From an uncultured Eubacteriales bacterium (GTDB taxonomy: Bacteria > Bacillota > Clostridia > Peptostreptococcales > Anaerovoracaceae), in NCBI GenBank assembly GCA_902778585.1, contig CACYYD010000018.1:1-43076 (forward strand): a DNA stretch of 43,076 nucleotides, given 5' to 3'. Below the pieces are notes generated by a model. That model was not told where the DNA came from. It saw only the letters and a program-made list of their open reading frames with translations, and searched no databases. A program made the translations under genes and the position numbers. Below, one piece after another: positions 1 to 8,286 of this stretch (its first letter is position 1; the number at the start of each line of letters is the position of its first letter).

Positions 1-466
1 AGAGCCGGTCAGAACCTGCAATTATATAAAGGATCTTTTTTAAGATCGGTCAGAAAGACATTTGTTGAACGGCTCAGAATCTGTCATATTATAGGCGTAT
101 TGGGGACAGCGATGGGGACAGCCCTCTGAAACATGCTGTTGGGGACGGAAAATGACGACTTTCGTGTACGGCGAATCTCCAACAGCGGCAAAAACCGGCA
201 TCAACGCCAGTAATATCAGGCTATTCAGGAAATAATTACCTTCGTGGGTTCGTGTACCATGCCGCCAGTCAGACACGTTTTTATGAGGTACCTTGTACCA
301 TGCCAGTACACCGTACTCAAACCCATCAGAGGCGCTCTCAGCCCCAACCAGAGACCCAGATTTCCGCAATTCAAGATACATACCACATACATCACATGCA
401 GTTTCAAAAAGCGCGCTGCATACTGAAATTTCAAGGCATAAAGCCTGTATCCGTTGCAACAAAAGA
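1..466. other. Gene-free start of window
   Basis: I recognise no gene here. The longest open frame (minus strand, 40-462) has no family motif, no ribosome site and a Cys/His/Ser-rich composition unlike neighbouring genes, so I treat it as chance. Three copies of GGGGAC lie at 102-107, 114-119 and 141-146. Motifs of this kind (TGTCCCC/GGGGACGG) often flank REP-associated transposase relics; that link is inference only. A small hairpin (GATCTT with AAGATC) occurs around 33-48, and the word gtaccatgcc appears twice between 250 and 310. Confidence 0.4.
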
Positions 467-491
467 GCCCTGAGAAAAAGTCTCTCAGGGC
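467..491. terminator. Terminator after tRNA-Ser
   Basis: GCCCTGAGA pairs with TCTCAGGGC around a short A-rich loop. T-rich sequence follows on both strands: TCTTTTG on the minus strand and GATTTTTT on the plus strand. It lies just downstream of the minus-strand tRNA, so it most likely ends that transcript and may work in both directions. Confidence 0.75.
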
Positions 492-498
492 GATTTTT

Positions 499-586
499 TG
501 GCGGAGGACATGGGACTCGAACCCACGGGGCTGTTACGCCTTACCTGATTTCCAATCAGGCTCCTTAGCCACTCGGTCAATCCTCC
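499..586 (-). tRNA. tRNA-Ser (anticodon GGA)
   Basis: Read on the minus strand the gene folds as a class II tRNA. The acceptor stem is GGAGGAU with GUCCUCC, the discriminator is G and CCA is encoded (499-501). The D-arm contains GAGUGG, the anticodon stem CCUGA/UCAGG carries loop UUGGAAA with anticodon GGA, a long variable arm follows, and the T-loop contains GGUUCGAGUCC. The long variable arm and the GGA anticodon identify a serine tRNA for UCC/UCU codons. It is the last gene of the leftward block and is followed by a terminator. Confidence 0.95.
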
Positions 587-640
587 GCATCGCTATGTGC
601 CGGCTCCTGCCAGCCCGATTATACTACCATATCGTGACTT

Positions 641-1696
641 TCAATGCAACAGAAATTGTTTCAGCGCTCTGCTGACTATCTGCAGAAGTTCACGCCAGCC
701 GCCTGTTTCAGCTGTTTCTTCGGATACTATGCTCCTTACTCCCTGGCGCATCGCCTCCTCGGTATCCTGCGCAGCCCAGAGTATCTTCATTGATGATCCG
801 CCTATATCTCCCGGGAATTCCCGGGTCGCCATAGGATACTGCTCAGTAAAATAGTTGTCAGGATATTCTTCGTCTGCCTTATGCTCATTCTCAAAATCGC
901 TTCCGGCCGGACGCAGAAAGTACTCCCTGCCATAAGTTGAGTCATCCCAGGTGACGTCCACGTAATAATACTTCCCGTACAGCTCCACTATATTCCAGGT
1001 GTGAGGTCCTTCTCCCCCTCCCGGCTGTACGGCCTTGCCGTATATGATCCGGTTGTCTATACCTGCTTCCAGAAGCAGCCTGTACAGAGCAAGCGAATAC
1101 CCCTGGCAGACTGCCTGTCCTTCGATCAAAGCGCCGTACGAAGTGCGCCTTATGTCATTGTCGTCTTCGGTCTTGTCGTACTCGGTATTGCTGCAGATGT
1201 ACTTGTATATTTCGGCGAGCTTTTCGTAGTCCGTCTTTCTGCCGAGCCCCATGCCGCTGATTATCTCACTTACCTTTTCGTCAACGGCCTTCTCCTGTTC
1301 GGCAGTATCGTAATACTCGAGAGTATACTCCACCTCTACCGCCGGCGAGACCCCGTCGAGCGTCGTCTGTGCCGCGCCTTTGTACGAAGCGTACTGGAAG
1401 TTTATGTAATCGCCCTCGGTAGGCTCGCCCGTGTGCTCAGTCGCCCTGTCGAGCAGAGCTCCTATCAGTTGCCTGAGACCCTCCTGATCCGTCTTTCCAT
1501 GAACGCCGATCGTGACCTTTGCCTGCCGCTCCTTCATTGCTTTGCGGAGCGCCGCCGCAGCCTCGTCACCGGTCTCGTAATAGATGACATCATCTTCTGC
1601 AGCATAAACCGGTGCGGATACCTGAGGCATCCACAGCAGCGCTGCAGCGGTCATCACTGCACATATCAGACGGATCAGTTTTTTATTGCATCTCAT
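641..1696 (-). CDS. Secreted transglutaminase-like domain protein
   Basis: A 351-residue protein with a basic N-terminus and hydrophobic stretch (about residues 8-32, ending SAPVYAAED) typical of a signal peptide. A transglutaminase/cysteine-protease core lies at about 160-255: Cys197 in QAVCQGYS, His232 in PHTWNIV and Asp247 in YVDVTW give the Cys-His-Asp triad of the Transglut_core family. Such bacterial proteins are thought to act outside the membrane as peptidases or crosslinkers; the substrate is unknown. The start follows directly on the butyrate kinase terminator and has no visible ribosome site, although the signal peptide requires a start at or near this ATG. Confidence 0.8.
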   Translation of the reverse strand: MRCNKKLIRLICAVMTAAALLWMPQVSAPVYAAEDDVIYYETGDEAAAALRKAMKERQAKVTIGVHGKTDQEGLRQLIGALLDRATEHTGEPTEGDYINFQYASYKGAAQTTLDGVSPAVEVEYTLEYYDTAEQEKAVDEKVSEIISGMGLGRKTDYEKLAEIYKYICSNTEYDKTEDDNDIRRTSYGALIEGQAVCQGYSLALYRLLLEAGIDNRIIYGKAVQPGGGEGPHTWNIVELYGKYYYVDVTWDDSTYGREYFLRPAGSDFENEHKADEEYPDNYFTEQYPMATREFPGDIGGSSMKILWAAQDTEEAMRQGVRSIVSEETAETGGWRELLQIVSRALKQFLLH

Positions 1697-1700
1697 GTTA

Positions 1701-1728
1701 GAAAAAGCGGACGGTCGCTGCCGTCCGC
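1701..1728 (-). terminator. Terminator between buk and the transglutaminase gene
   Basis: GCGGACGG and CCGTCCGC form an 8-bp perfect stem with a 6-nt loop, followed on the minus strand by TTTTT (1702-1706). It lies 28 bp after the buk stop. The T-run ends only five bases before the next ATG, so it either separates the two genes or attenuates the second. Confidence 0.8.
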
Positions 1729-1755
1729 GGTCTTTTTCGTATCTGCCCGGGACCT

Positions 1756-2823
1756 TTATTCGTAAGTCTCCCAGTGGTTTGTCCTGAGCGCCTTAAGTGC
1801 TCCCTCAGCCAGAGCTTTCATCTCCTCTTCGCCAGGGAATCTCATGATAGGCGCGATCTTCTCGACGTAAGAAGCTATCTCTTCGCAGAATCTCTCAGAA
1901 TAGGCCATTCCGCCCGTGAAGATTATAGCGTCGACGTTGAAGCGCAGGACTGCCGACATTGCGCCGATATCCTTTGCCAGCTGATAAGCGATCGCCTTGA
2001 ACGCCATGAGCATCTTCTCGTCGCCTTCATCAAAAGCTGCGTTCTCGACTTCTCTGAAGTCCTTTGTACCTGTGTACGAATATACGCCGGCTTCCTGTCC
2101 GATGATCCTCTTTACTTCGGCCTTTGTCATACCTTCCTTGAAGCAGAGGTTTACCAGGGCGTTTGCAGGGAGAGCTCCTCCTCTGTCCATTCCCATGGCA
2201 CCGTCGTCCTTTACGTTGTTCACATCGACGACTCTGCCCTTCTTGTGGGCAGCAACGGATACTCCGCCGCCCAGGTGACAGATTATGAGATTGAGTTCTT
2301 CATACGCCTTGCCGAGCTGCTTCGCTGCCTTGCGGGCGACCGACTTATGGTTGAGCGGGTGGAAGAACGACTGTCTCTCAAAGCCCGGAAGTCCGAGTCC
2401 CGAGTATCTTGCCAGCGGCTCCATCTCATCTACGCAGACAGGGTCTACGAAGAACGCAGGGATACCTACGGAATCCGCGAGTTCCTTCGAGATATATGCT
2501 CCGAGGTTTGCGGCATGCTCGCCGTACGGAGGGTTCTCGATGTCATGGATGACTGCGTCGTTCACCTTGTATGTGCCCGAAGGGATATGCTTGAAGAGTC
2601 CGCCTCTTCCGCAGATGGCGTCAAAGTCTTCAAGCTTGTAGCCCTTCTCAGTGATCGTGTTCAGTATCGCCTCTTTTCTGAAAGGCGCCTGATCTACTAC
2701 GTGCGGATACTTTGCTATCTCTGATGCTTCATGATCGATCCCGACGCGCATCACTTCTTCTTCGTCTTCAAAGACGCAGATCTTTGTCGAAGTAGCGCCC
2801 GGATTGATAACAAGGATTTTCAT
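1756..2823 (-). CDS. buk: Butyrate kinase
   Basis: A 355-residue ASKHA-fold acyl kinase that interconverts butyryl phosphate plus ADP with butyrate plus ATP. The N-terminus INPGATSTK is the family phosphate-binding motif; the HLGGGVSVAAH and FTGGMAYS motifs match butyrate/branched-chain fatty acid kinases rather than acetate kinase. Length is normal. AAAGGAG lies just upstream of the ATG. A partner phosphate butyryltransferase (ptb) is not next to it. A promoter-like pair in the pyc-buk gap suggests separate transcription, and a terminator follows the gene. Isobutyrate or other short-chain acids are possible substrates. Confidence 0.93.
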   Translation of the reverse strand: MKILVINPGATSTKICVFEDEEEVMRVGIDHEASEIAKYPHVVDQAPFRKEAILNTITEKGYKLEDFDAICGRGGLFKHIPSGTYKVNDAVIHDIENPPYGEHAANLGAYISKELADSVGIPAFFVDPVCVDEMEPLARYSGLGLPGFERQSFFHPLNHKSVARKAAKQLGKAYEELNLIICHLGGGVSVAAHKKGRVVDVNNVKDDGAMGMDRGGALPANALVNLCFKEGMTKAEVKRIIGQEAGVYSYTGTKDFREVENAAFDEGDEKMLMAFKAIAYQLAKDIGAMSAVLRFNVDAIIFTGGMAYSERFCEEIASYVEKIAPIMRFPGEEEMKALAEGALKALRTNHWETYE

Positions 2824-2878
2824 TTCTGGATATCTCCTTTCGAAATATACCGTTTAAGCTTGTGGGTTAACTGAATAT

Positions 2879-2907
2879 ACTATAGCTTTTATTATTTGGC
2901 TGTTCAA
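2879..2907 (-). promoter_or_regulatory. Probable buk promoter
   Basis: Reading leftward, TTGAAC (2902-2907) and TATAGT (2879-2884) are 17 bp apart. The -35 hexamer overlaps the pyruvate carboxylase stop codon. The leader to the buk ATG would be about 50 nt. Confidence 0.55.
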
Positions 2908-5900
2908 GCCTCAGATGCGGTGGCAGATCCCTCGGCCAGTCTGACTATGAGCTGGCTCGATTTTACGCTGTCGCCTTCCTTTACATATATCTTCTCGACC
3001 GTGCCATCCATCGTGGAGAGAACATTGGTCTCCATCTTCATGGCCTCGAGTATGGCTACCGGCTGGCCCTGCTTTACGCTGTCGCCTTCCTTTACCAGCA
3101 CCTTTATGACAGTGCCCGGGATGTTGGCACCGATCTCGCAGTCATCTTCCTTATTTGCGAAGTGGATCTGCGATGTAGTCACCGACTTGGTGACAGCCTG
3201 CTTGTCCTTGACCGAGATGACTCTGCGGTATCCGTTGACTGTGAATGTGAGGTCACGGTTTCCGGCTCCGTCGGTCTTGCCGATGTCTTCGAGCGTCACG
3301 ACTAGGATCTTGCCCGGCTTGAGCTCTATCTCAGTTGTCTGGCCGAGAGCGATGCCGTGGAAGAATGTGTCGCTCTCCATGTTGCGGAAGTTGCCCTTGC
3401 TGCGGAGGCCCTTGATGTAATCGTCAAAGACCTTGCTGTACATCGAGTACGAGACGAGTTCCTGATCTGTGCCTTCAAGTCCGAGGTCGTCGATGAGGTG
3501 CTTCCTGAAAGCTTCAAAGTCGTCAGGCGGCAGGAGTTCTCCCGGCCTAACATTTATCGGCTTTTTGTCCTTGAGAACGACCTTCTGCAGCTCTTCAGGG
3601 AAGCCGAATTCAGGCTGTCCCATCATGCCCTCGAAGTACGTGACCACGCTGTCAGGGAAGTCGAAGTCCTTTCCCTTCTCAACGATGTTCTCAGGTGTGA
3701 GCTCGTTCTGTACCATGAAAATGGCGAGGTCTCCGACCATCTTTGAGGACGGTGTTACCTTTATGATATCGCCGAGCATCTTGTTGACCCTGACGTACAT
3801 GTCCTTGACCTCGTCGAACTTGTAGCCGATGCCGAAGCTCTCTACCTGAGGCTTCAGGTTGGAGTACTGTCCGCCCGGGATCTCGAGCCTGTATATCTCC
3901 GCTGTCGTCGCCTTGAGGTCTGACTCGAAGTCCGCGTACACAGGGCGCACGTCTGCCCAGTATGCGGAGATCTTCTGCAGCCCGTCTGAATCCAGATGGG
4001 TGTCTCTCTCACTGTTCTCAAGAGCTGCCACGAAGGAGTTGAGCGCAGGCTGTGATGTCAGTCCGGACATGCTGTTGAACGCAGCATCGACGATGTCCAC
4101 TCCGGCCTCTGCCGCCAGCATCAGTGTGGCGACGCCGTTTCCGGATGTGTCGTGAGTATGCAGGTGGATAGGCACAGCGACTTCATTCTTCAGAGCCTTG
4201 ATGAGCCTGAACGCGGCTACCGGCTTCAGAAGTCCCGACATATCCTTGATGCCGATTATGTGGGCTCCCTGCTTCTCGAGTGCCTTTGCCTTCTTTATAT
4301 AATAATCGAGTGTGTACTTGTCTCTTGTGGTATCGAGTATGTCGCCCGTGTAGCACATGGTAGGCTCTGCTATTCCGCCTACGTTCAGGACCTCATCGAG
4401 CGCGACTTCGATGCCGCGTGTCCAGTTGAGCGAATCGAAGATACGGAATACATCGATGCCGCCCTTGTATGCTTCCTGCACAAACTTTCTGATGGTGTTG
4501 TCAGGATAGTTCTTGTAACCTACCGCGTTGGCTCCGCGGATTAGCATCTGCATCAGAACGTTAGGGATGTTCTCCCTGAGGACCGCGAGTCTCTCCCACG
4601 GATCTTCACCGAGGAATCTCATCGCGACGTCAAAGGTAGCACCGCCCCACATCTCGTAAGAGAACATGTCCCTGCCGTAGTAAGCCATGGCCGGAGCGAT
4701 CTTCTCCATGTCGCGGGTACGCACCCTTGTCGCCAGCAGTGACTGCTGCGCGTCTCTGAGCGATGTGTCGGTGATCAGGACCTTCTTCTGTTCGAGGACC
4801 CAGTCGCTCACTCCCTTTGCGCCCTTCTCCTCAAAGAGCTGCTTTGTTCCGCTCAGTTTCTTTATCTTTGCGCGGTCTACCTCAGGGACCTGCGGAACGT
4901 TGAATGTGCCCGCCTTGTCCTTGCGGCCGTTTACTACCATGTCGCCCAGGAATTCCAGTACCTGAGCCTCGCGGTCAGCGACCGCCCTTATGTTGAGGAG
5001 CTCAGGATTGTCGCCGATAAAGCCCGTGTTGCAGTCTCCGGATCTGAATACCGGGTGGTTGAGCAGGTTGAGCAGGAATCCGATGTTGGTCTTTACTCCG
5101 ATGACTCTCATTTCCTTGAGAGCTCTCACTGCCTTGCTGCAGGCTCCGTTGAAGGTGCGGTCATGCGCGCATACCTTTACCAGCAGTGAGTCGTAGTACG
5201 GCGTGATGACGGATCCGGTGAAGCCGTTTCCTCCGTCAAGTCTTATGCCGTTGCCCGATGCCGACCTGTACTCTGTGATAGTACCGGTGTCAGGCGCGAA
5301 GTTGTTTGCAGGGTCTTCTGTCGTGACTCTGCACTGTATCGCGTAGCCGTTGGTCTTTATGTCGTCCTGGCTCTTGATATTGATCTCTTCAGAATCGAGC
5401 GGATAGCCCTCTGCAGTCAGGATCATGCTCTGCACAAGGTCGATACCTGTGACCAGTTCGGTCACGGTGTGCTCCACCTGTATCCTGGTGTTCATCTCGA
5501 TGAAGTAGTGCTTTCCGTCCTTGTCGACAAGGAATTCGACGGTACCGGCGCTGTTATAGTTGACCGCACCGGCGATCTTGAGGGCATCATTGCAGATGGC
5601 CTGTCTTTGCTCTTCGCTTAAGCAGAGAGCCGGAGTGAACTCGACTACCTTCTGGTGGCGCCTCTGCACCGAGCAGTCTCTCTCGTACAGATGCACAACA
5701 TTGCCGTACTTGTCTCCGAGCACCTGCACCTCGATGTGCTTAGGCTCCTCGATGTATTTCTCGATGAAGATGTCGCCGTTTCCGAATGCCTTAACGGCCT
5801 CGTTCTGCGCGCTTCGAAACTGCGGTATAAGGTCTGCCTCGTTATGGACTATCCTCATTCCGCGTCCGCCGCCGCCGGCTGCAGCCTTCAGCATTACAGG

Positions 5901-6377
5901 GTAGCCCGCGACCTTCGCGAATTCTATAGCCTCGCTGTCACTTGTGATCGCTGCCTCGACTCCCGGTATGCACGGGACGCCTACTTCTTCGGCTACCAGC
6001 TTGGAGCTGATCTTGTCGCCGAGGCGCTCCATCATCTCGTGGGTCGGTCCGATGAAAGTGATGCCGGCCTCCTCGCAGGCTCTGGCGAAGCCGGAGTTTT
6101 CCGAAAGGAATCCGTAGCCCGGATGGATAGCGTCGCAGCCCTTTGTCTTTGCCACGCGAATTATCTCATCGATGTCGAGATACGCGTCGATAGGGCTCTT
6201 GCCGCTTCCTATCTCATATGATTCATGTGCCTTTGTGCGGAAGAGCGAGTTTCTGTCCTCTGCCGAATATACCGCTACGGTGCGGATGCCGAGCTCACGG
6301 CATGCACGGATTATTCTTATTGCTATCTCTCCGCGGTTTGCGATAAGTACCTTTCTGAATTTCCTGATCTCTGCCAT
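2904..6377 (-). CDS. pyc: Pyruvate carboxylase
   Basis: A 1157-residue biotin enzyme that carboxylates pyruvate to oxaloacetate, with all three modules in one chain. Biotin carboxylase comes first (VLIANRGEIAIRIIRA at about 10-25, ATP-grasp loop GGGGRGMR near 165), then the carboxyltransferase TIM barrel (TDTSLRDAQQSLLATRVR near 540), and a C-terminal biotinyl domain with EAMKMET, biotin on about Lys1114. Length is normal. I chose the ATG at 6377, preceded by AAAGGGG, because an upstream in-frame ATG lies inside typA. It is 10 bp after the typA stop, suggesting co-transcription. It likely replenishes oxaloacetate. Confidence 0.97.
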   Translation of the reverse strand: MAEIRKFRKVLIANRGEIAIRIIRACRELGIRTVAVYSAEDRNSLFRTKAHESYEIGSGKSPIDAYLDIDEIIRVAKTKGCDAIHPGYGFLSENSGFARACEEAGITFIGPTHEMMERLGDKISSKLVAEEVGVPCIPGVEAAITSDSEAIEFAKVAGYPVMLKAAAGGGGRGMRIVHNEADLIPQFRSAQNEAVKAFGNGDIFIEKYIEEPKHIEVQVLGDKYGNVVHLYERDCSVQRRHQKVVEFTPALCLSEEQRQAICNDALKIAGAVNYNSAGTVEFLVDKDGKHYFIEMNTRIQVEHTVTELVTGIDLVQSMILTAEGYPLDSEEINIKSQDDIKTNGYAIQCRVTTEDPANNFAPDTGTITEYRSASGNGIRLDGGNGFTGSVITPYYDSLLVKVCAHDRTFNGACSKAVRALKEMRVIGVKTNIGFLLNLLNHPVFRSGDCNTGFIGDNPELLNIRAVADREAQVLEFLGDMVVNGRKDKAGTFNVPQVPEVDRAKIKKLSGTKQLFEEKGAKGVSDWVLEQKKVLITDTSLRDAQQSLLATRVRTRDMEKIAPAMAYYGRDMFSYEMWGGATFDVAMRFLGEDPWERLAVLRENIPNVLMQMLIRGANAVGYKNYPDNTIRKFVQEAYKGGIDVFRIFDSLNWTRGIEVALDEVLNVGGIAEPTMCYTGDILDTTRDKYTLDYYIKKAKALEKQGAHIIGIKDMSGLLKPVAAFRLIKALKNEVAVPIHLHTHDTSGNGVATLMLAAEAGVDIVDAAFNSMSGLTSQPALNSFVAALENSERDTHLDSDGLQKISAYWADVRPVYADFESDLKATTAEIYRLEIPGGQYSNLKPQVESFGIGYKFDEVKDMYVRVNKMLGDIIKVTPSSKMVGDLAIFMVQNELTPENIVEKGKDFDFPDSVVTYFEGMMGQPEFGFPEELQKVVLKDKKPINVRPGELLPPDDFEAFRKHLIDDLGLEGTDQELVSYSMYSKVFDDYIKGLRSKGNFRNMESDTFFHGIALGQTTEIELKPGKILVVTLEDIGKTDGAGNRDLTFTVNGYRRVISVKDKQAVTKSVTTSQIHFANKEDDCEIGANIPGTVIKVLVKEGDSVKQGQPVAILEAMKMETNVLSTMDGTVEKIYVKEGDSVKSSQLIVRLAEGSATASEA

Positions 6378-6387
6378 TTTTCCCCTT

Positions 6388-8271
6388 TTATCTGTTGCGG
6401 TTGTTGTATTTACGTCTCTCAAGCTCAGTGAGCAGCTTTTTGCGGAGACGGATGTCTTCAGGTGTTACCTCGACGAGCTCGTCATCGTCGATGAATTCAA
6501 GTGCCTCTTCGAGTGTGAATGTGCGAGGCGGTGTCAGCTTGATGGTGTCGTCCGAACCAGCGGCTCTCATGTTTGTCGCCTTCTTTGCACGGCACGGATT
6601 TACTACCATGTCGTCCGATCTCGCGTTCATTCCGACCAGCTGTCCCTCATAAACGTGATCCTGAGGCTTTACAAACATCTGGACTCTCTCCTGGATGGTG
6701 AAGATGGCGTACGCCGTGCAGTTGCCCTCTTCCTGAGCGACTGCCACACCGTTGATGCGGCCGGCGATCTCACCCTTCCAAGGCTCGAATCCGCTGAAGC
6801 GCCTTACCATCGTTCCCTCTCCGCGTGTGTCATTGATGAACTCGGAGCGGTAGCCCATAAGTCCTCTTGTAGGAACGGAGAAGATTATCCTCGAATATCC
6901 GTTGCCCTCGGACATCATCGCGGTCATGAGGCCCTTTCTGAGGTTGAGCTTTGAGATGACCGGTCCCGTGTACTCGTCAGGAACGCTCACTACCACCTCT
7001 TCAACAGGCTCCAGCTTCTCGCCGTTAGGTCCGCGCTTGATAACTACTTCAGGCTTGGATACTGCGAGTTCATAGCCCTCGCGGCGCATGTTCTCGATGA
7101 GGATCGAAAGATGCAGCTCGCCTCTGCCGGATACCTTGAAGGAGTCTGTCGTGTCGGTAGGCTCTACCAGAAGTCCTACGTTGACCTCGAGCTCTTTCTC
7201 GAGTCTCTCCTTTATATGTCTCGATGTGACATACTTGCCCACCTTGCCGGCGAACGGCGAGGTGTTGACCATGAAGTTCATGGAAAGAGTCGGCTCCTCG
7301 ATGCTGATGGTGCCGAGCGATTCAGGGTGATCAGGATCGCAGATGGTGTCGCCTATCGAGATATCACTTATTCCCGAAACGACGACGATGTCTCCGGCTC
7401 CCGCCTCAGGCACTGCTGTGCGGCTGAGGCCCTTGTATACGAATATCTGGTTTATCTTGTTCTTTGTGACGCTGCCGTCAGCCCTTGTGACTGCCACCAT
7501 CTGGGCTTCCTTGATGGTGCCCCTTGTGATGCGGCCGATGCCAAGTCTTCCGATGTAGTCGTCGTATGCAAGTGTGGAGACCTGCAGCTGAAGCGGCTCA
7601 TCATCTGTATCAGGGTAAGGATCGCAGTGCTGTGTGATGCACTCCAGGAGCGGCTCGATGTTGAGTCCGCCGAAGCCCTTAGGCGACTTTCTTATCTTTT
7701 GTGCGCCCTCTCCGATGTCGATGCCTTCCACATCCGAAGGATCGTTCACGGCGATGCCCTGTCTTGCTATTCCGTAGAGGATTGGGAAATCCAGCTGCTC
7801 ATCGTTGGCCTCGAGATCCATGAAGAGTTCGTATACCTCGTCCACTACCTCGTCGATGCGGGCGTCCTTCTTGTCGATCTTGTTGATGAAAAGTATAGGA
7901 TTGATGCCCTGCGCCAGCGACTTGCTCAGAACGAATCTCGTCTGAGGCATAGGTCCCTCGCTCGAGTCGACCAGCAGGATGACTGTGTCGACAGTCTTCA
8001 TGATGCGCTCTACCTCGGAGCTGAAGTCCGCGTGGCCCGGAGTGTCGACGATGTTGATCTTGTAGTCCTTGTACATGATGGAGCAGTTCTTGGAGTAGAT
8101 GGTGATGCCGCGCTCTCTTTCGATCGCGTCGGAATCCATAACGCAGTCCACTATCTGCTCGTTGTCTCTGAATACGTGTGACTGCGCCAGAAGCGCGTCA
8201 ACGAGAGTCGACTTTCCTGCGTCTACGTGTGCAATAACGGCTATGTTGATTATCTTCTGCTTGTTTGACAT
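6388..8271 (-). CDS. typA: Ribosome-associated GTPase TypA/BipA
   Basis: A 627-residue translational GTPase of the EF-G family. G1 is AHVDAGKST (about 14-22), G2 contains RERGITI, G3 is DTPGHADF and G4 is NKIDKKDAR. It has EF-G-like domains and the BipA C-terminal region, including GLMGYRSEFINDTRGEG. It binds ribosomes and helps ribosome assembly or translation under stress. It lies 15 bp after the DUF2207 gene and 10 bp before pyc, in the same leftward unit. Length matches the family. Confidence 0.97.
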   Translation of the reverse strand: MSNKQKIINIAVIAHVDAGKSTLVDALLAQSHVFRDNEQIVDCVMDSDAIERERGITIYSKNCSIMYKDYKINIVDTPGHADFSSEVERIMKTVDTVILLVDSSEGPMPQTRFVLSKSLAQGINPILFINKIDKKDARIDEVVDEVYELFMDLEANDEQLDFPILYGIARQGIAVNDPSDVEGIDIGEGAQKIRKSPKGFGGLNIEPLLECITQHCDPYPDTDDEPLQLQVSTLAYDDYIGRLGIGRITRGTIKEAQMVAVTRADGSVTKNKINQIFVYKGLSRTAVPEAGAGDIVVVSGISDISIGDTICDPDHPESLGTISIEEPTLSMNFMVNTSPFAGKVGKYVTSRHIKERLEKELEVNVGLLVEPTDTTDSFKVSGRGELHLSILIENMRREGYELAVSKPEVVIKRGPNGEKLEPVEEVVVSVPDEYTGPVISKLNLRKGLMTAMMSEGNGYSRIIFSVPTRGLMGYRSEFINDTRGEGTMVRRFSGFEPWKGEIAGRINGVAVAQEEGNCTAYAIFTIQERVQMFVKPQDHVYEGQLVGMNARSDDMVVNPCRAKKATNMRAAGSDDTIKLTPPRTFTLEEALEFIDDDELVEVTPEDIRLRKKLLTELERRKYNNRNR

Positions 8272-8286
8272 TTACCCTGTTCCCTT

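Noticed and set aside
40..462. Minus-strand 140-residue open frame at the window start
   Set aside because: No homology signal, no ribosome site, atypical composition.
1774..2724. Long plus-strand open frame opposite buk
   Set aside because: Shadow of the butyrate kinase gene caused by its codon bias.
6378..6422. Longer start for pyruvate carboxylase
   Set aside because: It overlaps the typA coding end, whereas AAAGGGG directly precedes the ATG at 6377.
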